Of a stretch of 32,927 nucleotides of DNA, positions 1 through 7,964 are shown in pieces (the stretch's first letter is position 1; every line of letters begins with the position of its first letter). Below the pieces are notes generated by a model that worked only from the letters and a program-made list of their open reading frames with translations, searched no databases and was not told the DNA's origin. Position numbers and translations under genes: made by a program. Where the stretch lies: assembly GCA_036381615.1 (NCBI GenBank), contig DASVCL010000019.1, forward strand, positions 1-32,927, given 5' to 3'. This DNA comes from CALANV01 sp036381615. Its GTDB lineage: Bacteria; Pseudomonadota; Alphaproteobacteria; CACIAM-22H2.

Positions 1-488
1 CCGTAATGCTGGCGGCCGGCCTCGACGAACGTCTCGTACGTGCCCTGCACGATGCCCTGGCTGCCGATATAGATCCAGGAGCCCGCCGTCATCTGGCCGT
101 ACATCATCAATCCCTTGCGGTCGAGCTCATGGAAGTGATCCCACGTCGCCCATTTGGCCACGATGTTGGAATTGGCGATCAGCACGCGCGGCGCGTCGGC
201 ATGGGTTTCGAAGATGCCGACCGGCTTGCCGGACTGAATGAGCAATGTCTCGGTCGGTCCCAGCGTACGCAGGGCGGCGACGATCCGGTCGAACGAAGCC
301 CAGTCGCGCGCGGCGCGGCCGATGCCGCCGTAGACGACCAGCTCCTCGGGCCGCTCGGCGACCTCGGCGTCCAGGTTGTTCATCAGCATGCGCAGTGCCG
401 CTTCGGTCTGCCATGACCTGGCGGTGATCTGCGGGCCGCGCGGCGCCCTGATCCGGCGCGTGTTGTCGAGACGGGGATTCGCTTCCAT
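1..488 (-). CDS. hutU: Urocanate hydratase, N-terminal part (cut by window edge)
   Basis: Urocanate hydratase converts urocanate to imidazolone propionate, the second step of histidine degradation, in the cytoplasm with tightly bound NAD+. Reading leftward from the ATG at 488, about 162 codons stay open to the window edge, so roughly the first 30% of a ~555-residue enzyme is present. The reading begins MEANPRLDNTRRIRAPRG and includes GGIGRAARDW and, near the edge, the family-typical YIGSQGIVQGTYETF stretch. The start is supported by a GAGG ribosome site directly after the hutF stop (TAG at 500-502), leaving an 11-nt gap. hutF and hutU are therefore almost certainly one leftward transcript. 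hutH is not in the window and may lie beyond the left edge. Family assignment is secure; the C-terminal part is not visible. Confidence 0.95.
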   Translation of the reverse strand, partial: MEANPRLDNTRRIRAPRGPQITARSWQTEAALRMLMNNLDAEVAERPEELVVYGGIGRAARDWASFDRIVAALRTLGPTETLLIQSGKPVGIFETHADAPRVLIANSNIVAKWATWDHFHELDRKGLMMYGQMTAGSWIYIGSQGIVQGTYETFVEAGRQHY

Positions 489-499
489 CGTATTCCTCA

Positions 500-1873
500 C
501 TATGAGACAAGCCGGGCGACGATTCTGCGGAAGTTGGCGAGCGACTGTTCCTCATACACGTGCATGCCGTCGCGCACGACCCAGTGGCCGCCGACCATGA
601 CGTCGCGGACCGGCGTACCGTTGCCGCAGAAGATCCAGGAATCGAGCAGCGTGTCGCCGCTGCGTCCGATGAGTGCGGGGTGGTTCGGATCGAGGACGAC
701 GACGTCGGCGCGGCGACCGGGTTCGAGACTGCCGATCGGCCGGCCGAGCGCCTGTGTTCCGCCCGCCACCGCGCGACGGAACAGGCCGGCGCCGGTTGCA
801 GCGCCTTGCGTGCTCTCGGTCACGTTGCGCGCTCGCGCGACGAGACGCTGCGCGTATTCCAGCCAGCGCAGCTCCTCGACGGGGTTCGTCGCGACGTTGG
901 AATCGGTGCCGATGCCTAAACGTCCGCCGGCGCGCACATAGGCCGGCAGCGGGAAGATACCGTCGCCCAGATTCGCTTCCGTCGTCGGGCACAGACCCGC
1001 GACCGCGCCGGATGCGGCGAGCCGTTCCGTTTCGGCCGGCGTCATGTGGGTGCAGTGGACGAGGCACCAGCGGGCGTCGACCGGCGCATGGGCGAGCAGC
1101 CATTCGACGGGACGCTGCCCGCTCCAGGCGAGGCAATCCTCGACTTCCTTCGTCTGCTCGGCGGCATGAATATGGATCGGCATCGCCGCATCGAGGCGTG
1201 TTGCGGCCTCGATACAGGCGGCAAGCATATCGGGCGCGACCGCGCGAAGCGAATGTGGCGCGATGCCTATGCGAACCTGACGGTCGCGCCGGTGGCGCTG
1301 GTGCAGCCGCTCGACGAGGTCGAGGAAGTCGTCCGTTGCCAGAACGAACCGACGCTGGCCCGGGGTCGGCGCCACGCCGCCGAACTGCGAGGTCTGATAG
1401 AGGACGGGAAGGAGGGTCAGGCCGATACCGGCGGCACCCGCCGCGGCAACGATGCGGTCGGCGAGCTCCGCCCTGTTCTCGTAGGGGCGTCCGTCGGGAT
1501 CGTTGTGCAGGTAGTGGAATTCCGCCACCGCGGTGTAGCCATGTTTGAGCAGCTCGACATAGAGCTGCGCGGCGATGGCCTCGACATCCGCAGGCGAAAG
1601 CCGCGCGAGGAACCGGTACATGACCTCGCGCCAGCTCCAGAAGTTGTCGCCCTCGGGACCGACGCGTTCCGTAAGGCCGGCCATCGCCCGCTGAAAGGCA
1701 TGCGTGTGCAGGTTCGGTATCCCGGGGACCGCAATGCCGTGCAGCCGCTCGGCATCGCCGGCGGCCGTATCGGCCGTGACGGATGTGATCGTCCCCGACG
1801 CGTCGACGTCGAGGCGGACATTGGCGGCCCAGCCGGCGGGCAGGAGGGCGTGCTCGGCGAAATAGCTCGGCAT
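500..1873 (-). CDS. hutF: Formimidoylglutamate deiminase
   Basis: This 457-aa amidohydrolase should deiminate N-formimino-L-glutamate to N-formyl-L-glutamate plus ammonia. The product then goes to the HutG deformylase encoded at 3177. Visible landmarks are the metal-binding HTH in PNLHTHAFQRA (His56, His58), PIHIHAAEQ near residue 230, the histidine in LVHCTHM, and the C-terminal-side GTDSNVATNP aspartate motif near residue 320. All are typical of amidohydrolases with a TIM barrel and one divalent metal. Length matches the HutF family (about 450). It is transcribed leftward, divergent from hutI across 86 bp (1874-1959), and is followed after 11 nt by hutU. Related amidohydrolases such as guanine deaminase are alternatives, but the hut context and the sequence pattern favour HutF strongly. 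Confidence 0.95.
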   Translation of the reverse strand: MPSYFAEHALLPAGWAANVRLDVDASGTITSVTADTAAGDAERLHGIAVPGIPNLHTHAFQRAMAGLTERVGPEGDNFWSWREVMYRFLARLSPADVEAIAAQLYVELLKHGYTAVAEFHYLHNDPDGRPYENRAELADRIVAAAGAAGIGLTLLPVLYQTSQFGGVAPTPGQRRFVLATDDFLDLVERLHQRHRRDRQVRIGIAPHSLRAVAPDMLAACIEAATRLDAAMPIHIHAAEQTKEVEDCLAWSGQRPVEWLLAHAPVDARWCLVHCTHMTPAETERLAASGAVAGLCPTTEANLGDGIFPLPAYVRAGGRLGIGTDSNVATNPVEELRWLEYAQRLVARARNVTESTQGAATGAGLFRRAVAGGTQALGRPIGSLEPGRRADVVVLDPNHPALIGRSGDTLLDSWIFCGNGTPVRDVMVGGHWVVRDGMHVYEEQSLANFRRIVARLVS

Positions 1874-1959
1874 CGACGATTGGCGCGAGAGACGTTACAA
1901 ATCGACAGGAAAACCATTGCTTTAATGCCCGTCGCGGACGGCAGCGGCAAGAGGAAAGC

Positions 1960-3180
1960 GTGAACCGCGTCGACTCCATCTGGACGAATGCCCGACTTGC
2001 GACCATGGCCGCAGAGGATGGCTATGGCGTGATCGAGGACGGCGCCATCGCCGTCGCGGACGGCCGGATTGCCTGGATCGGGTCGCGGGCCGACTTGCCC
2101 GCGCTCGACGCCGGGGCCGTTCACGACGTCGGCGGGCGCTGGGTGACGCCGGGCCTCATCGACTGCCATACACATCTCGTCTTCGCCGGCAATCGGGCGG
2201 AGGAGTTCGAGCTCAGGCTCAAAGGCGCGACATACGAGGAGATCGCCCGGGCCGGCGGCGGTATCCGCTCCACGGTCGCGAAGACCCGCGCGGCGTCGGC
2301 GGACGAGCTTTACGAAGGCGCCCGGCGCCGGCTGATGTCGCTTCTCGCCGAAGGCGTCACCACGGTCGAGATCAAGTCCGGCTACGGACTGGACGTCGCC
2401 ACCGAGACCAAGATGCTGCGCGTCGCGCGCCGGCTCGGGGCCAGTCTGCCGGTCACCGTCGTGACGACGTTTCTCGGGGCGCACACGGTGCCGCCGGAAT
2501 ACCAGGGCCGGCAGAGCGCCTATGTCGACCTCGTTGCCGGCCCGATGCTCGACGCGGTCGTCGCGGAACGTCTCGCCGATGCCGTCGACGTGTTCGCCGA
2601 AAACATCGCCTTCACGCCCGAGGAAGCGGCGCGCATCTTCGACGCCGCGAAAGCACATGGCCTGCCGGTGAAGCTGCATGCCGACCAGCTCTCCGACCAG
2701 AACGGCGCGGCATTGGCGGCACGCTACGGCGCCCTTTCGGCGGAGCATCTGGAACATGCCAACGCGGACGGCGTCGCCGCCATGGCACGCGCCGGCACCG
2801 TCGCGGTACTGCTGCCGGGCGCCTTCTATTTTCTGCGCGACGTCAAGTTGCCGCCGGTCGATCTGTTCCGGCGCCACGGCGTGCCGATCGCGATCGCCAG
2901 CGACTGCAATCCGGGATCGTCACCCGCCGTATCCCTCCTGCTGATGCTCAACATGGCGTGCACGCTCTTCCGTCTCACGCCGGCCGAAGCGCTGGCGGGG
3001 GTTACGCGAAACGCGGCGCGGGCGCTGGGATTCGCCGACCGCGGCGTACTCGCCACCGGCAGGGTGGCCGATTTCGTCGTCTGGAACATTTCCCATCCTG
3101 CCGAGCTGAGCTATTGGATCGGTGCCAACCCGGCCCACACCATCGTGCGCGCCGGCGCGGTTACGGAAATCGCCACATGA
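1960..3180 (+). CDS. hutI: Imidazolonepropionase
   Basis: HutI hydrolyses 4-imidazolone-5-propionate to N-formimino-L-glutamate, the third step of histidine degradation. The 406-aa protein has the metal site GLIDCHTHLVFAGNR (His70, His72), a KLHADQ motif in the middle, SAEHLEHAN, and IASDCNPGSSP, which holds the catalytic-site aspartate. All of these are HutI signatures. The start is GTG at 1960, preceded by GAGGAAA; it aligns with the usual length of about 405 residues. Its TGA overlaps the ATG of hutG (ATGA at 3177-3180), so the two are translationally coupled. It is divergent from hutF. No clear HutC-like operator was recognised in the intergenic DNA between them, although that is where one would be expected. 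Confidence 0.95.
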   Translation: MNRVDSIWTNARLATMAAEDGYGVIEDGAIAVADGRIAWIGSRADLPALDAGAVHDVGGRWVTPGLIDCHTHLVFAGNRAEEFELRLKGATYEEIARAGGGIRSTVAKTRAASADELYEGARRRLMSLLAEGVTTVEIKSGYGLDVATETKMLRVARRLGASLPVTVVTTFLGAHTVPPEYQGRQSAYVDLVAGPMLDAVVAERLADAVDVFAENIAFTPEEAARIFDAAKAHGLPVKLHADQLSDQNGAALAARYGALSAEHLEHANADGVAAMARAGTVAVLLPGAFYFLRDVKLPPVDLFRRHGVPIAIASDCNPGSSPAVSLLLMLNMACTLFRLTPAEALAGVTRNAARALGFADRGVLATGRVADFVVWNISHPAELSYWIGANPAHTIVRAGAVTEIAT

Positions 3181-3989
3181 CCGAACTCTTCCACTTCAGT
3201 CCCGGCCGGACGCCCGTGTTGATCAGCGTTCCGCACGCCGGCACGTACATTCCGCCGGAGATCGCCGACCGGATGACGCCGGCGGCGCGGCAGCTGCCCG
3301 ACACGGACTGGCATGTCGAGCGGCTTTACGACTTCGCAGCGTCGCTCGGCGTCGGTATGATCGTCGCCACCCATTCACGCTATGTCGTCGATCTCAACCG
3401 CGATCCGAGCGGGAAGCCACTGTATCCGGGCGCCGACAACACCGAGCTGGTGCCGACGACGACGTTCGCACGCGAACCCGTGTACAAGTCGGGCGCGGCG
3501 CCGGATGCGGCCGAGATCGACGATCGCGTGACGCGTTATTGGCGGCCCTATCACGACCGGCTTGCGGCCGAACTGGAGTCACTGCACCGGCAACACGGTA
3601 TCGCGGTCCTGTGGGATGCCCACTCGATCCCATCGGTCGTGCCGCGATTCTTCAACGGGCGGCTGCCGGACCTCAACCTCGGCTCGGCGCGGGGCACGAG
3701 TGCGGCGCCGGCGCTGGTCTCGCGCGTCATGAACATCCTCGGCGGGGCCGCCGGCTTCACGTCGGTCTGCGACGGGCGGTTCACGGGCGGCTACATCACG
3801 CGCCGGTTCGGTCGGCCGGAAACGGGAATTCATGCGCTGCAGCTCGAGCTGGCCCAGGCCTGCTACATGGACGAGCAGCCGCCCTACCGGTACGACGCCG
3901 ACCGTGCCGCGCCTTTGCGGGACGTCCTTCGGCAGGTCGTTTCGACGCTCGTCGAATGGGCGGAGACCGCGGCAGGGATCAAGACGTGA
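3177..3989 (+). CDS. hutG: N-formylglutamate deformylase
   Basis: HutG of the deformylase type hydrolyses N-formyl-L-glutamate to glutamate and formate, completing the HutF branch of the histidine pathway. The protein is 270 aa from the ATG at 3177, which overlaps the hutI stop. Family features seen are VPHAGTYIP near residue 20, DTDWHVERLYDF (about 42-53), SRYVVDLNRDPSG, LWDAHSIPS in the centre and the late GGYITRRFG segment. Length and motifs fit N-formylglutamate amidohydrolases, not the agmatinase-like HutG of enteric bacteria. A start further upstream in the same frame would lie inside hutI and lacks support. It is followed by a creatininase-family gene with another 4-nt overlap (GTGA). 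Confidence 0.94.
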   Translation: MTELFHFSPGRTPVLISVPHAGTYIPPEIADRMTPAARQLPDTDWHVERLYDFAASLGVGMIVATHSRYVVDLNRDPSGKPLYPGADNTELVPTTTFAREPVYKSGAAPDAAEIDDRVTRYWRPYHDRLAAELESLHRQHGIAVLWDAHSIPSVVPRFFNGRLPDLNLGSARGTSAAPALVSRVMNILGGAAGFTSVCDGRFTGGYITRRFGRPETGIHALQLELAQACYMDEQPPYRYDADRAAPLRDVLRQVVSTLVEWAETAAGIKT

Positions 3990-4780
3990 CGGCACGCCTC
4001 TGGCAGGACCTGACGACGACCGACTTTGCGGCGCTCGACCGCGCGCGGACGGTTGCGATCCTTCCCGTCGCCGCAATCGAGCAGCACGGGCCGCATCTGC
4101 CGGTCGGCACGGATGCCATGATCGCCGCCGGCATCCTGGCCCAGGCCATGCCGCTGGTACCCGAGGATCTTCCGGTCCTCGTACTGCCGACGATGGCGGT
4201 CGGCAAGTCGAACGAACACCAGGATTTTCCCGGGACCCTGACGCTCTCGGCGGAGACGTTGGGGCGAATGCTGACGGAAATTGCGGAGAGCGTCGCACGC
4301 GCGGGATTGCGGAAGCTCATGCTGCTCAACAGCCATGGCGGCCAACCGCAGGTGCTCGACATCGTGGCGCAGGATCTTCGCGCCCGCCTGGGCATGGTCG
4401 TGGTCGTCGTCAATGTCTGGCGGCTGATGGATCGAGCGGCGGAATTTCCCGCGCGCGAGCGCGCGATCGGGATACATGGCGGCGGCCTCGAGACCGCACT
4501 GATGCTCCATCTGTATCCGGAACTCGTGCGCCGCGATCAGATCCGCGACTTTCCATCCGCAGCCGACGAGCTGGCGAAGTCGTTCCCGCTGCTGGCGGGC
4601 GAGGGGCGCCTCAACTTCGCCTGGCAGGCGCAGGATCTCAATCCGGCCGGGGCCGTCGGCGACGCCCGGCTGGGAACGTCGGAAATCGGCGCCCGCCTCG
4701 TCGACCAGGCGGCGCGTGCGGTCGTCGCACTTGCCGGGGAGCTGTCGCACCTGCCGCTCGCCGTCCTGCGCTCGAGCTGA
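3986..4780 (+). CDS. Creatininase-family amidohydrolase in the hut operon
   Basis: The 264-aa product belongs to the creatininase superfamily, whose members hydrolyse cyclic or linear amides with two divalent metals. Metal ligands are recognisable: Glu32 and His34 in AIEQHGPH, Asp43 in VGTDAM, His117 in LLNSHGGQ, and Glu169 in IHGGGLET. The GKSNEHQDFPGT segment is also family-typical. The GTG start at 3986 overlaps the hutG stop (GTGA), so expression is coupled to histidine degradation. The family includes creatinine amidohydrolase, a formamidopyrimidine deformylase and the mycofactocin peptidase MftE, so the substrate cannot be read from sequence. Context suggests an amide or formamide from histidine catabolism. 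No creatine pathway genes are nearby, which argues against true creatininase. Confidence 0.88.
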   Translation: MTARLWQDLTTTDFAALDRARTVAILPVAAIEQHGPHLPVGTDAMIAAGILAQAMPLVPEDLPVLVLPTMAVGKSNEHQDFPGTLTLSAETLGRMLTEIAESVARAGLRKLMLLNSHGGQPQVLDIVAQDLRARLGMVVVVVNVWRLMDRAAEFPARERAIGIHGGGLETALMLHLYPELVRRDQIRDFPSAADELAKSFPLLAGEGRLNFAWQAQDLNPAGAVGDARLGTSEIGARLVDQAARAVVALAGELSHLPLAVLRSS

Positions 4781-4811
4781 GCCCGGACGCGAGCCCTACC
4801 GGGACGGATCT

Positions 4812-5321
4812 TCAGTACGAAACGAGCGAGTCGAACGGTACGTCGATCCGCTTGCGCCCGTTCAGGAACCCGAGTTCGATGATGCAGGCCGCACCGCGCA
4901 CGTCAGCCCCTGCGCGGCGCAGAAGCTCGATCGCGGCGGCCATCGTGCCGCCCGTCGCGAGCACGTCGTCGAGAACCACGACGCGCTGGCCCCGGTGGAC
5001 GAAATCGCCCTGGATCTCGATCGTGTCGCTGCCGTACTCAAGATCGTAGGTATAGGGGATCGTCTTGCCGGGCAGCTTGCCCTTCTTGCGGACCATCATG
5101 AATCCGCAGCCGAGGACGAGGGCAAGCGGCGCCGTCACGAGGAAGCCGCGCGATTCGATGCCGGCAAGAAAGTCGGGTTTGTGCGGCTCGACGATCGCCG
5201 CCAGCTGGTCGACCGCGGCTTTCCATGCCCCATGATCGGCCAGGAGAGGCGAGATATCCCGGAACATGATTCCCGGCTTCGGGAAATCCGGCACGTCCCG
5301 GATCCATTTCTTGAGGTCCAT
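4812..5321 (-). CDS. apt: Adenine phosphoribosyltransferase
   Basis: Apt salvages adenine, making AMP from adenine and PRPP in the cytoplasm. The 169-aa protein shows PDFPKPGIMFRDISPLL near the N-terminus, GIESRGF (about 55-60), the RKKGKLPG substrate loop, and the PRPP-binding VVVLDDVLATGGTM (about 115-127). All are diagnostic, and the length is normal (170-180). The start was chosen at the ATG at 5321 because AAGGGGGG stands just upstream and because the family begins with an M-x-L-K-x-W-I-R type sequence. It is convergent with the creatininase-family gene (31 nt between stops) and divergent from the aminotransferase. A CTTGACC -35-like sequence lies upstream, but no convincing -10 was found. 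Confidence 0.96.
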   Translation of the reverse strand: MDLKKWIRDVPDFPKPGIMFRDISPLLADHGAWKAAVDQLAAIVEPHKPDFLAGIESRGFLVTAPLALVLGCGFMMVRKKGKLPGKTIPYTYDLEYGSDTIEIQGDFVHRGQRVVVLDDVLATGGTMAAAIELLRRAGADVRGAACIIELGFLNGRKRIDVPFDSLVSY

Positions 5322-5466
5322 GTATTCGCCCCCCTTGTCGGCACCTGCGATTCGGCGGCGCATCCTATCCAGCGGGTCAAGCCCTCGCAATTGCTGTTGC
5401 GGCCGGATGGCGCGATGACGCAGGGTCCTGTTGCAGGGGCTCCGACCGCACGCTAGGGTTCGCCAT

Positions 5467-6807
5467 ATGACAGCCGTTTTCCATCGCCAGCTTCGGACAC
5501 CCTTGCCGCGCGCCGTCGGCGGCACCGGCGTCTATCTGATCGACCAGACAGGCAAGCGTTACATCGACGCATCCGGCGGGGCCGCCGTATCGTGCCTCGG
5601 CCACGGCCATCCCGACATCATCCGCGCCATAAAGGATCAGGCCGACCGACTGGCTTATGCCCACACCTCGTTCTTCACGACCGACGTCGCGGAAGAGCTG
5701 GCGGACACGCTGATCGCCGATGCGCCGCCGGGGCTCACGCATGTCTACTACGTGTCTGGCGGCTCGGAGGGGATCGAGGCGGCGCTCAAGATGGCGCGGC
5801 AGTATTTCGTCGAGATCGGCCAGCCGCAGCGCCGGCACTTCATCGCGCGGCGCCAGAGCTACCATGGAAACACGCTGGGGGCGCTTGCGGTCGGCGGCAA
5901 CGAGTGGCGGCGCCAGCAATTCGCGCCCCTGCTGATCGACGTGCCGCATATCGCGCCATGCTTCGCCTACCGCTTCAAGGATCCCGCCGAAAGCGAGGAG
6001 GAATACGGCCGCCGGGTCGCCGACGAGCTGGAGGCCAAGATCCTCGAACTCGGGCCGGACACGGTGATCGCCTTCGTCGCCGAGACGGTCGTCGGGGCGA
6101 CGGCCGGCGCGGTGCCGCCGGTGCCGGGCTATTTCAAGCGCATCCGCGAGATCTGCGACCGTTATGGCGTGCTGCTCATCCTCGACGAGGTCATGTGCGG
6201 CATGGGCCGGACCGGCAGCCTGCATGCCTGCACCCAGGAAGGCATTGCGCCCGACCTGATGGTGATCGCCAAGGGGCTCGGCGGCGGCTATCAGCCGATC
6301 GGCGCCGTTCTCGTCTCGGGCCGGATCTACGAGGCGTTCCGCCAGGGCTCCGGCTTCTTCCAGCACGGCCATACCTACATCGCCCACGCCGTGTCCTGCG
6401 CGGCGGCGCTTGCCGTTCAGCGGGTCCTCAAGCGTGACGGTCTGGTAGACCGGGTCCGGCGTCAGGGCGAAAAGCTGATGTCGGCGCTGACCGAGCGCTT
6501 CGGCAACCATCACGCGGTCGGCGACATCCGGGGGCGCGGCCTGTTTCAGGCGATCGAACTGGTGAAGGACCGCGCCACGAAGGCGCCGTTCGACCCTGCC
6601 TTGAAGCTGAATGCGCGCATCAAGCAGGAGGCCATGGCGCGCGGCCTGATGGTCTATCCCATGGGCGGCACCATCGACGGCAAGAGCGGCGACCACGTGC
6701 TGCTGGCGCCGCCGTTCATCATCACCGACGACGAGATCGCCGCGGTGGTCGAACGCCTGGGCGAGGCCGTCGACGCCGCGGTCGCCTCGGCGCGTTCTGC
6801 GGCCTGA
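5467..6807 (+). CDS. Class III pyridoxal-phosphate aminotransferase, substrate unknown
   Basis: The 446-aa protein is a fold-type I, class III (omega) aminotransferase. Seen in order: YLIDQTGKRYIDASGG near residue 25-37, the cofactor phosphate site VSGGSEGIEAALKMARQY (97-113), SYHGNTLGAL (131-140), the pyridine-nitrogen aspartate in LLILDEV (Asp240), and the Schiff-base lysine in VIAKGLGGGYQP (Lys269). The start at the ATG at 5467 was preferred over an in-frame ATG 12 codons upstream because homologues begin near this point. Class III members act on omega-amino acids, beta-alanine, GABA, taurine, diamines or 2-oxo acids, and the sequence alone does not decide the substrate. It stands alone, divergent from apt. 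No terminator is evident after the stop. Confidence 0.85.
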   Translation: MTAVFHRQLRTPLPRAVGGTGVYLIDQTGKRYIDASGGAAVSCLGHGHPDIIRAIKDQADRLAYAHTSFFTTDVAEELADTLIADAPPGLTHVYYVSGGSEGIEAALKMARQYFVEIGQPQRRHFIARRQSYHGNTLGALAVGGNEWRRQQFAPLLIDVPHIAPCFAYRFKDPAESEEEYGRRVADELEAKILELGPDTVIAFVAETVVGATAGAVPPVPGYFKRIREICDRYGVLLILDEVMCGMGRTGSLHACTQEGIAPDLMVIAKGLGGGYQPIGAVLVSGRIYEAFRQGSGFFQHGHTYIAHAVSCAAALAVQRVLKRDGLVDRVRRQGEKLMSALTERFGNHHAVGDIRGRGLFQAIELVKDRATKAPFDPALKLNARIKQEAMARGLMVYPMGGTIDGKSGDHVLLAPPFIITDDEIAAVVERLGEAVDAAVASARSAA

Positions 6808-7283
6808 CGGAACCTTCAGAACCAATAGAGATTCCTACTCGGGCTGGTCGTGCGGCGGCGGCGTGTGTCCGGCCGCGCCGATAGGGCTGGGCAGATCAGT
6901 CTGCGCCGCTGGATTCCAGCCCGGCGATCCGCTCGGTCGGCTCGTGAGGTCCTGCCGTTTCGGAAGCGATGACGGTGCCTTGGTCGATGTACGGCGAAGC
7001 GAGGCCTCGCGACCTGGGGCGCTGCGCTTGCCGGTGCCCGTTTGCGCCACTTCCGGCTCCCCTATGCATTGGCGTGGCGGCATCATGCCGGTTCAAACCT
7101 CAACGCGGCGCCTGGTCGGGCGTTCCGGCGTGCAATGCGCGGCTACGCCGTGGCGTATCGTTTCATGATGCGCGCGGGCAGGCGACCGCGTGTCATTTGT
7201 GAGGTTGCTGTGCTCTGAACTTACGTTGGTCTCTTGCGTCGACGGTCCGCGAGTGGTGACCGGGCGATCAATGCGGATCTCCG
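6808..7283. other. Gene-free stretch downstream of the aminotransferase
   Basis: About 476 bp with no convincing gene. Short open frames exist on both strands, but they show no recognisable domain, no good ribosome site and no coherent codon bias. The stretch lies between the aminotransferase and an HD-domain remnant, on the 3' side of a tRNA gene, so it may be worn foreign or recombined DNA. No inverted repeat followed by a T run was seen after 6807. Confidence 0.5.
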
Positions 7284-7511
7284 CTAGCCTGCCAGATGCC
7301 GGAGTTCTGCCACCGTGCGGGCCAACTCATTCGCCAAGGGACCCGGCAGCCGATCCAGAAAAACGGCCGATAGCTGCTCATAGTACCAGAGCGTGCCGTC
7401 CCGCCCGGTCTTGAAGCGCGAGAACACCGTCGGGCCATGGACGAGCAGATCGCTCAAAATCGCCCGCGCGTTATGCAGCTTGTCGCAGGCGGATACCAGC
7501 AGCCTTACAGC
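7284..7511 (-). pseudogene. HD-domain phosphohydrolase remnant, C-terminal part only
   Basis: On the minus strand a frame from 7511 to the TAG at 7284-7286 reads as 75 residues that look like the C-terminal part of a small HD-domain hydrolase (SpoT/RelA-like HD family). It contains LLVSACDKLHNARAIL, then FKTGRDGTLWYYEQLSAVF, then a leucine-rich helix ending in ELRHLAG. The DKLHNAR segment carries the conserved aspartate of the HD fold. The N-terminal part with the HD pair is absent: a TGA stands two codons upstream in the same frame, and no start codon or ribosome site is present. The gene is therefore truncated and presumably inactive. It lies 254 bp from the 3' end of tRNA-Pro. Confidence 0.72.
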
Positions 7512-7765
7512 AATTCAGAATTTTCGAAACACCTCCTTTTCCTTCATCGCCTCGGAACGTCACTGTGATGTCGAACGGCGTGAGTGGCGATTTACTAAGG
7601 TATTGCGTGCAACGTTGAGGGCACACGCTGCAGGCGCTGGGGTCATGAGCGCGCTCGCCAATGCCCGGAACCAGGATGCTGCTGTTATGCAGACTGATAC
7701 ACTTAACGGCTCCGGACGACTCGAAGCCGTTATCTAAGTCTTTGAGTTTTCAGGGGCGGGAAGAC
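7512..7765. other. AT-richer spacer between the HD remnant and tRNA-Pro
   Basis: This 254-bp stretch is visibly lower in GC than the surrounding genes, for example AATTCAGAATTTTCG near 7513. It holds no recognisable gene. On the minus strand one frame stays open through most of it but has no start, no ribosome site and no recognised family. It reads as decayed DNA next to a tRNA gene. Confidence 0.45.
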
Positions 7766-7842
7766 TGGTCGGAGTGAGTGGATTCGAACCACCGGCCCCT
7801 TGCTCCCGAAGCAAGTGCTCTACCAGGCTGAGCTACACTCCG
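7766..7842 (-). tRNA. tRNA-Pro (anticodon CGG)
   Basis: The minus strand folds as a complete 77-nt tRNA including an encoded CCA (7766-7768). Acceptor stem is CGGAGTG paired with CACTCCG, with discriminator A at 7769. The D arm is GCTCAGCCTGGTAGAGC. The anticodon stem-loop is CTTGC-TTCGGGA-GCAAG, giving anticodon CGG, which reads the proline codon CCG. The T arm carries GGTTCGAATCC. It closely resembles the known enterobacterial tRNA-Pro(CGG). CCG is expected to be a heavily used proline codon in this high-GC genome. The 3' end faces the gene-poor region containing the HD remnant. Confidence 0.97.
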
Positions 7843-7910
7843 ATCCTGACGGGCTGACTGACGGCCTTGTTTCCGCACGCCGGCGGGTACGGCACCGTTC
7901 GCCGGACGTT

Positions 7911-7939
7911 TATATAGCGCCCGTTCCGGCGGGCTGCAA
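7911..7939 (-). promoter_or_regulatory. Probable sigma-70 promoter of tRNA-Pro
   Basis: On the minus strand TTGCAG (7934-7939) is followed by a 17-nt spacer and TATATA (7911-7916), inside CTATATAA. This matches alphaproteobacterial housekeeping promoters. The predicted start is about 60 nt before the tRNA 5' end at 7842. The spacer is itself GC-rich and self-complementary (GCCCG...CGGGC), so it may also fold at the 3' end of ispB transcripts. Confidence 0.65.
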
Positions 7940-7964
7940 GCCGAGCCCGCGCCCCTCCGTGCCT

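Noticed and set aside
1874..1959. Possible HutC operator between hutF and hutI
   Set aside because: The intergenic DNA was read for an inverted TGTATA-type site and none was convincing, so no operator is claimed.
552..2006. A 484-codon minus-strand frame overlapping hutF
   Set aside because: It covers hutF in another frame on the same strand and reads as Arg-rich nonsense, while hutF has all its metal ligands.
4781..4811. CCCGG/CCGGG inverted repeat between the creatininase-family gene and apt
   Set aside because: The stem is only 5 bp and no T run follows on either strand, so it is not supported as a terminator.
7480..7738. An open minus-strand frame including PFDITVTFRGDEG in the spacer near tRNA-Pro
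   Set aside because: It vaguely recalls a secreted protease fragment but has no start, no ribosome site and no confirmed match; too weak to name.
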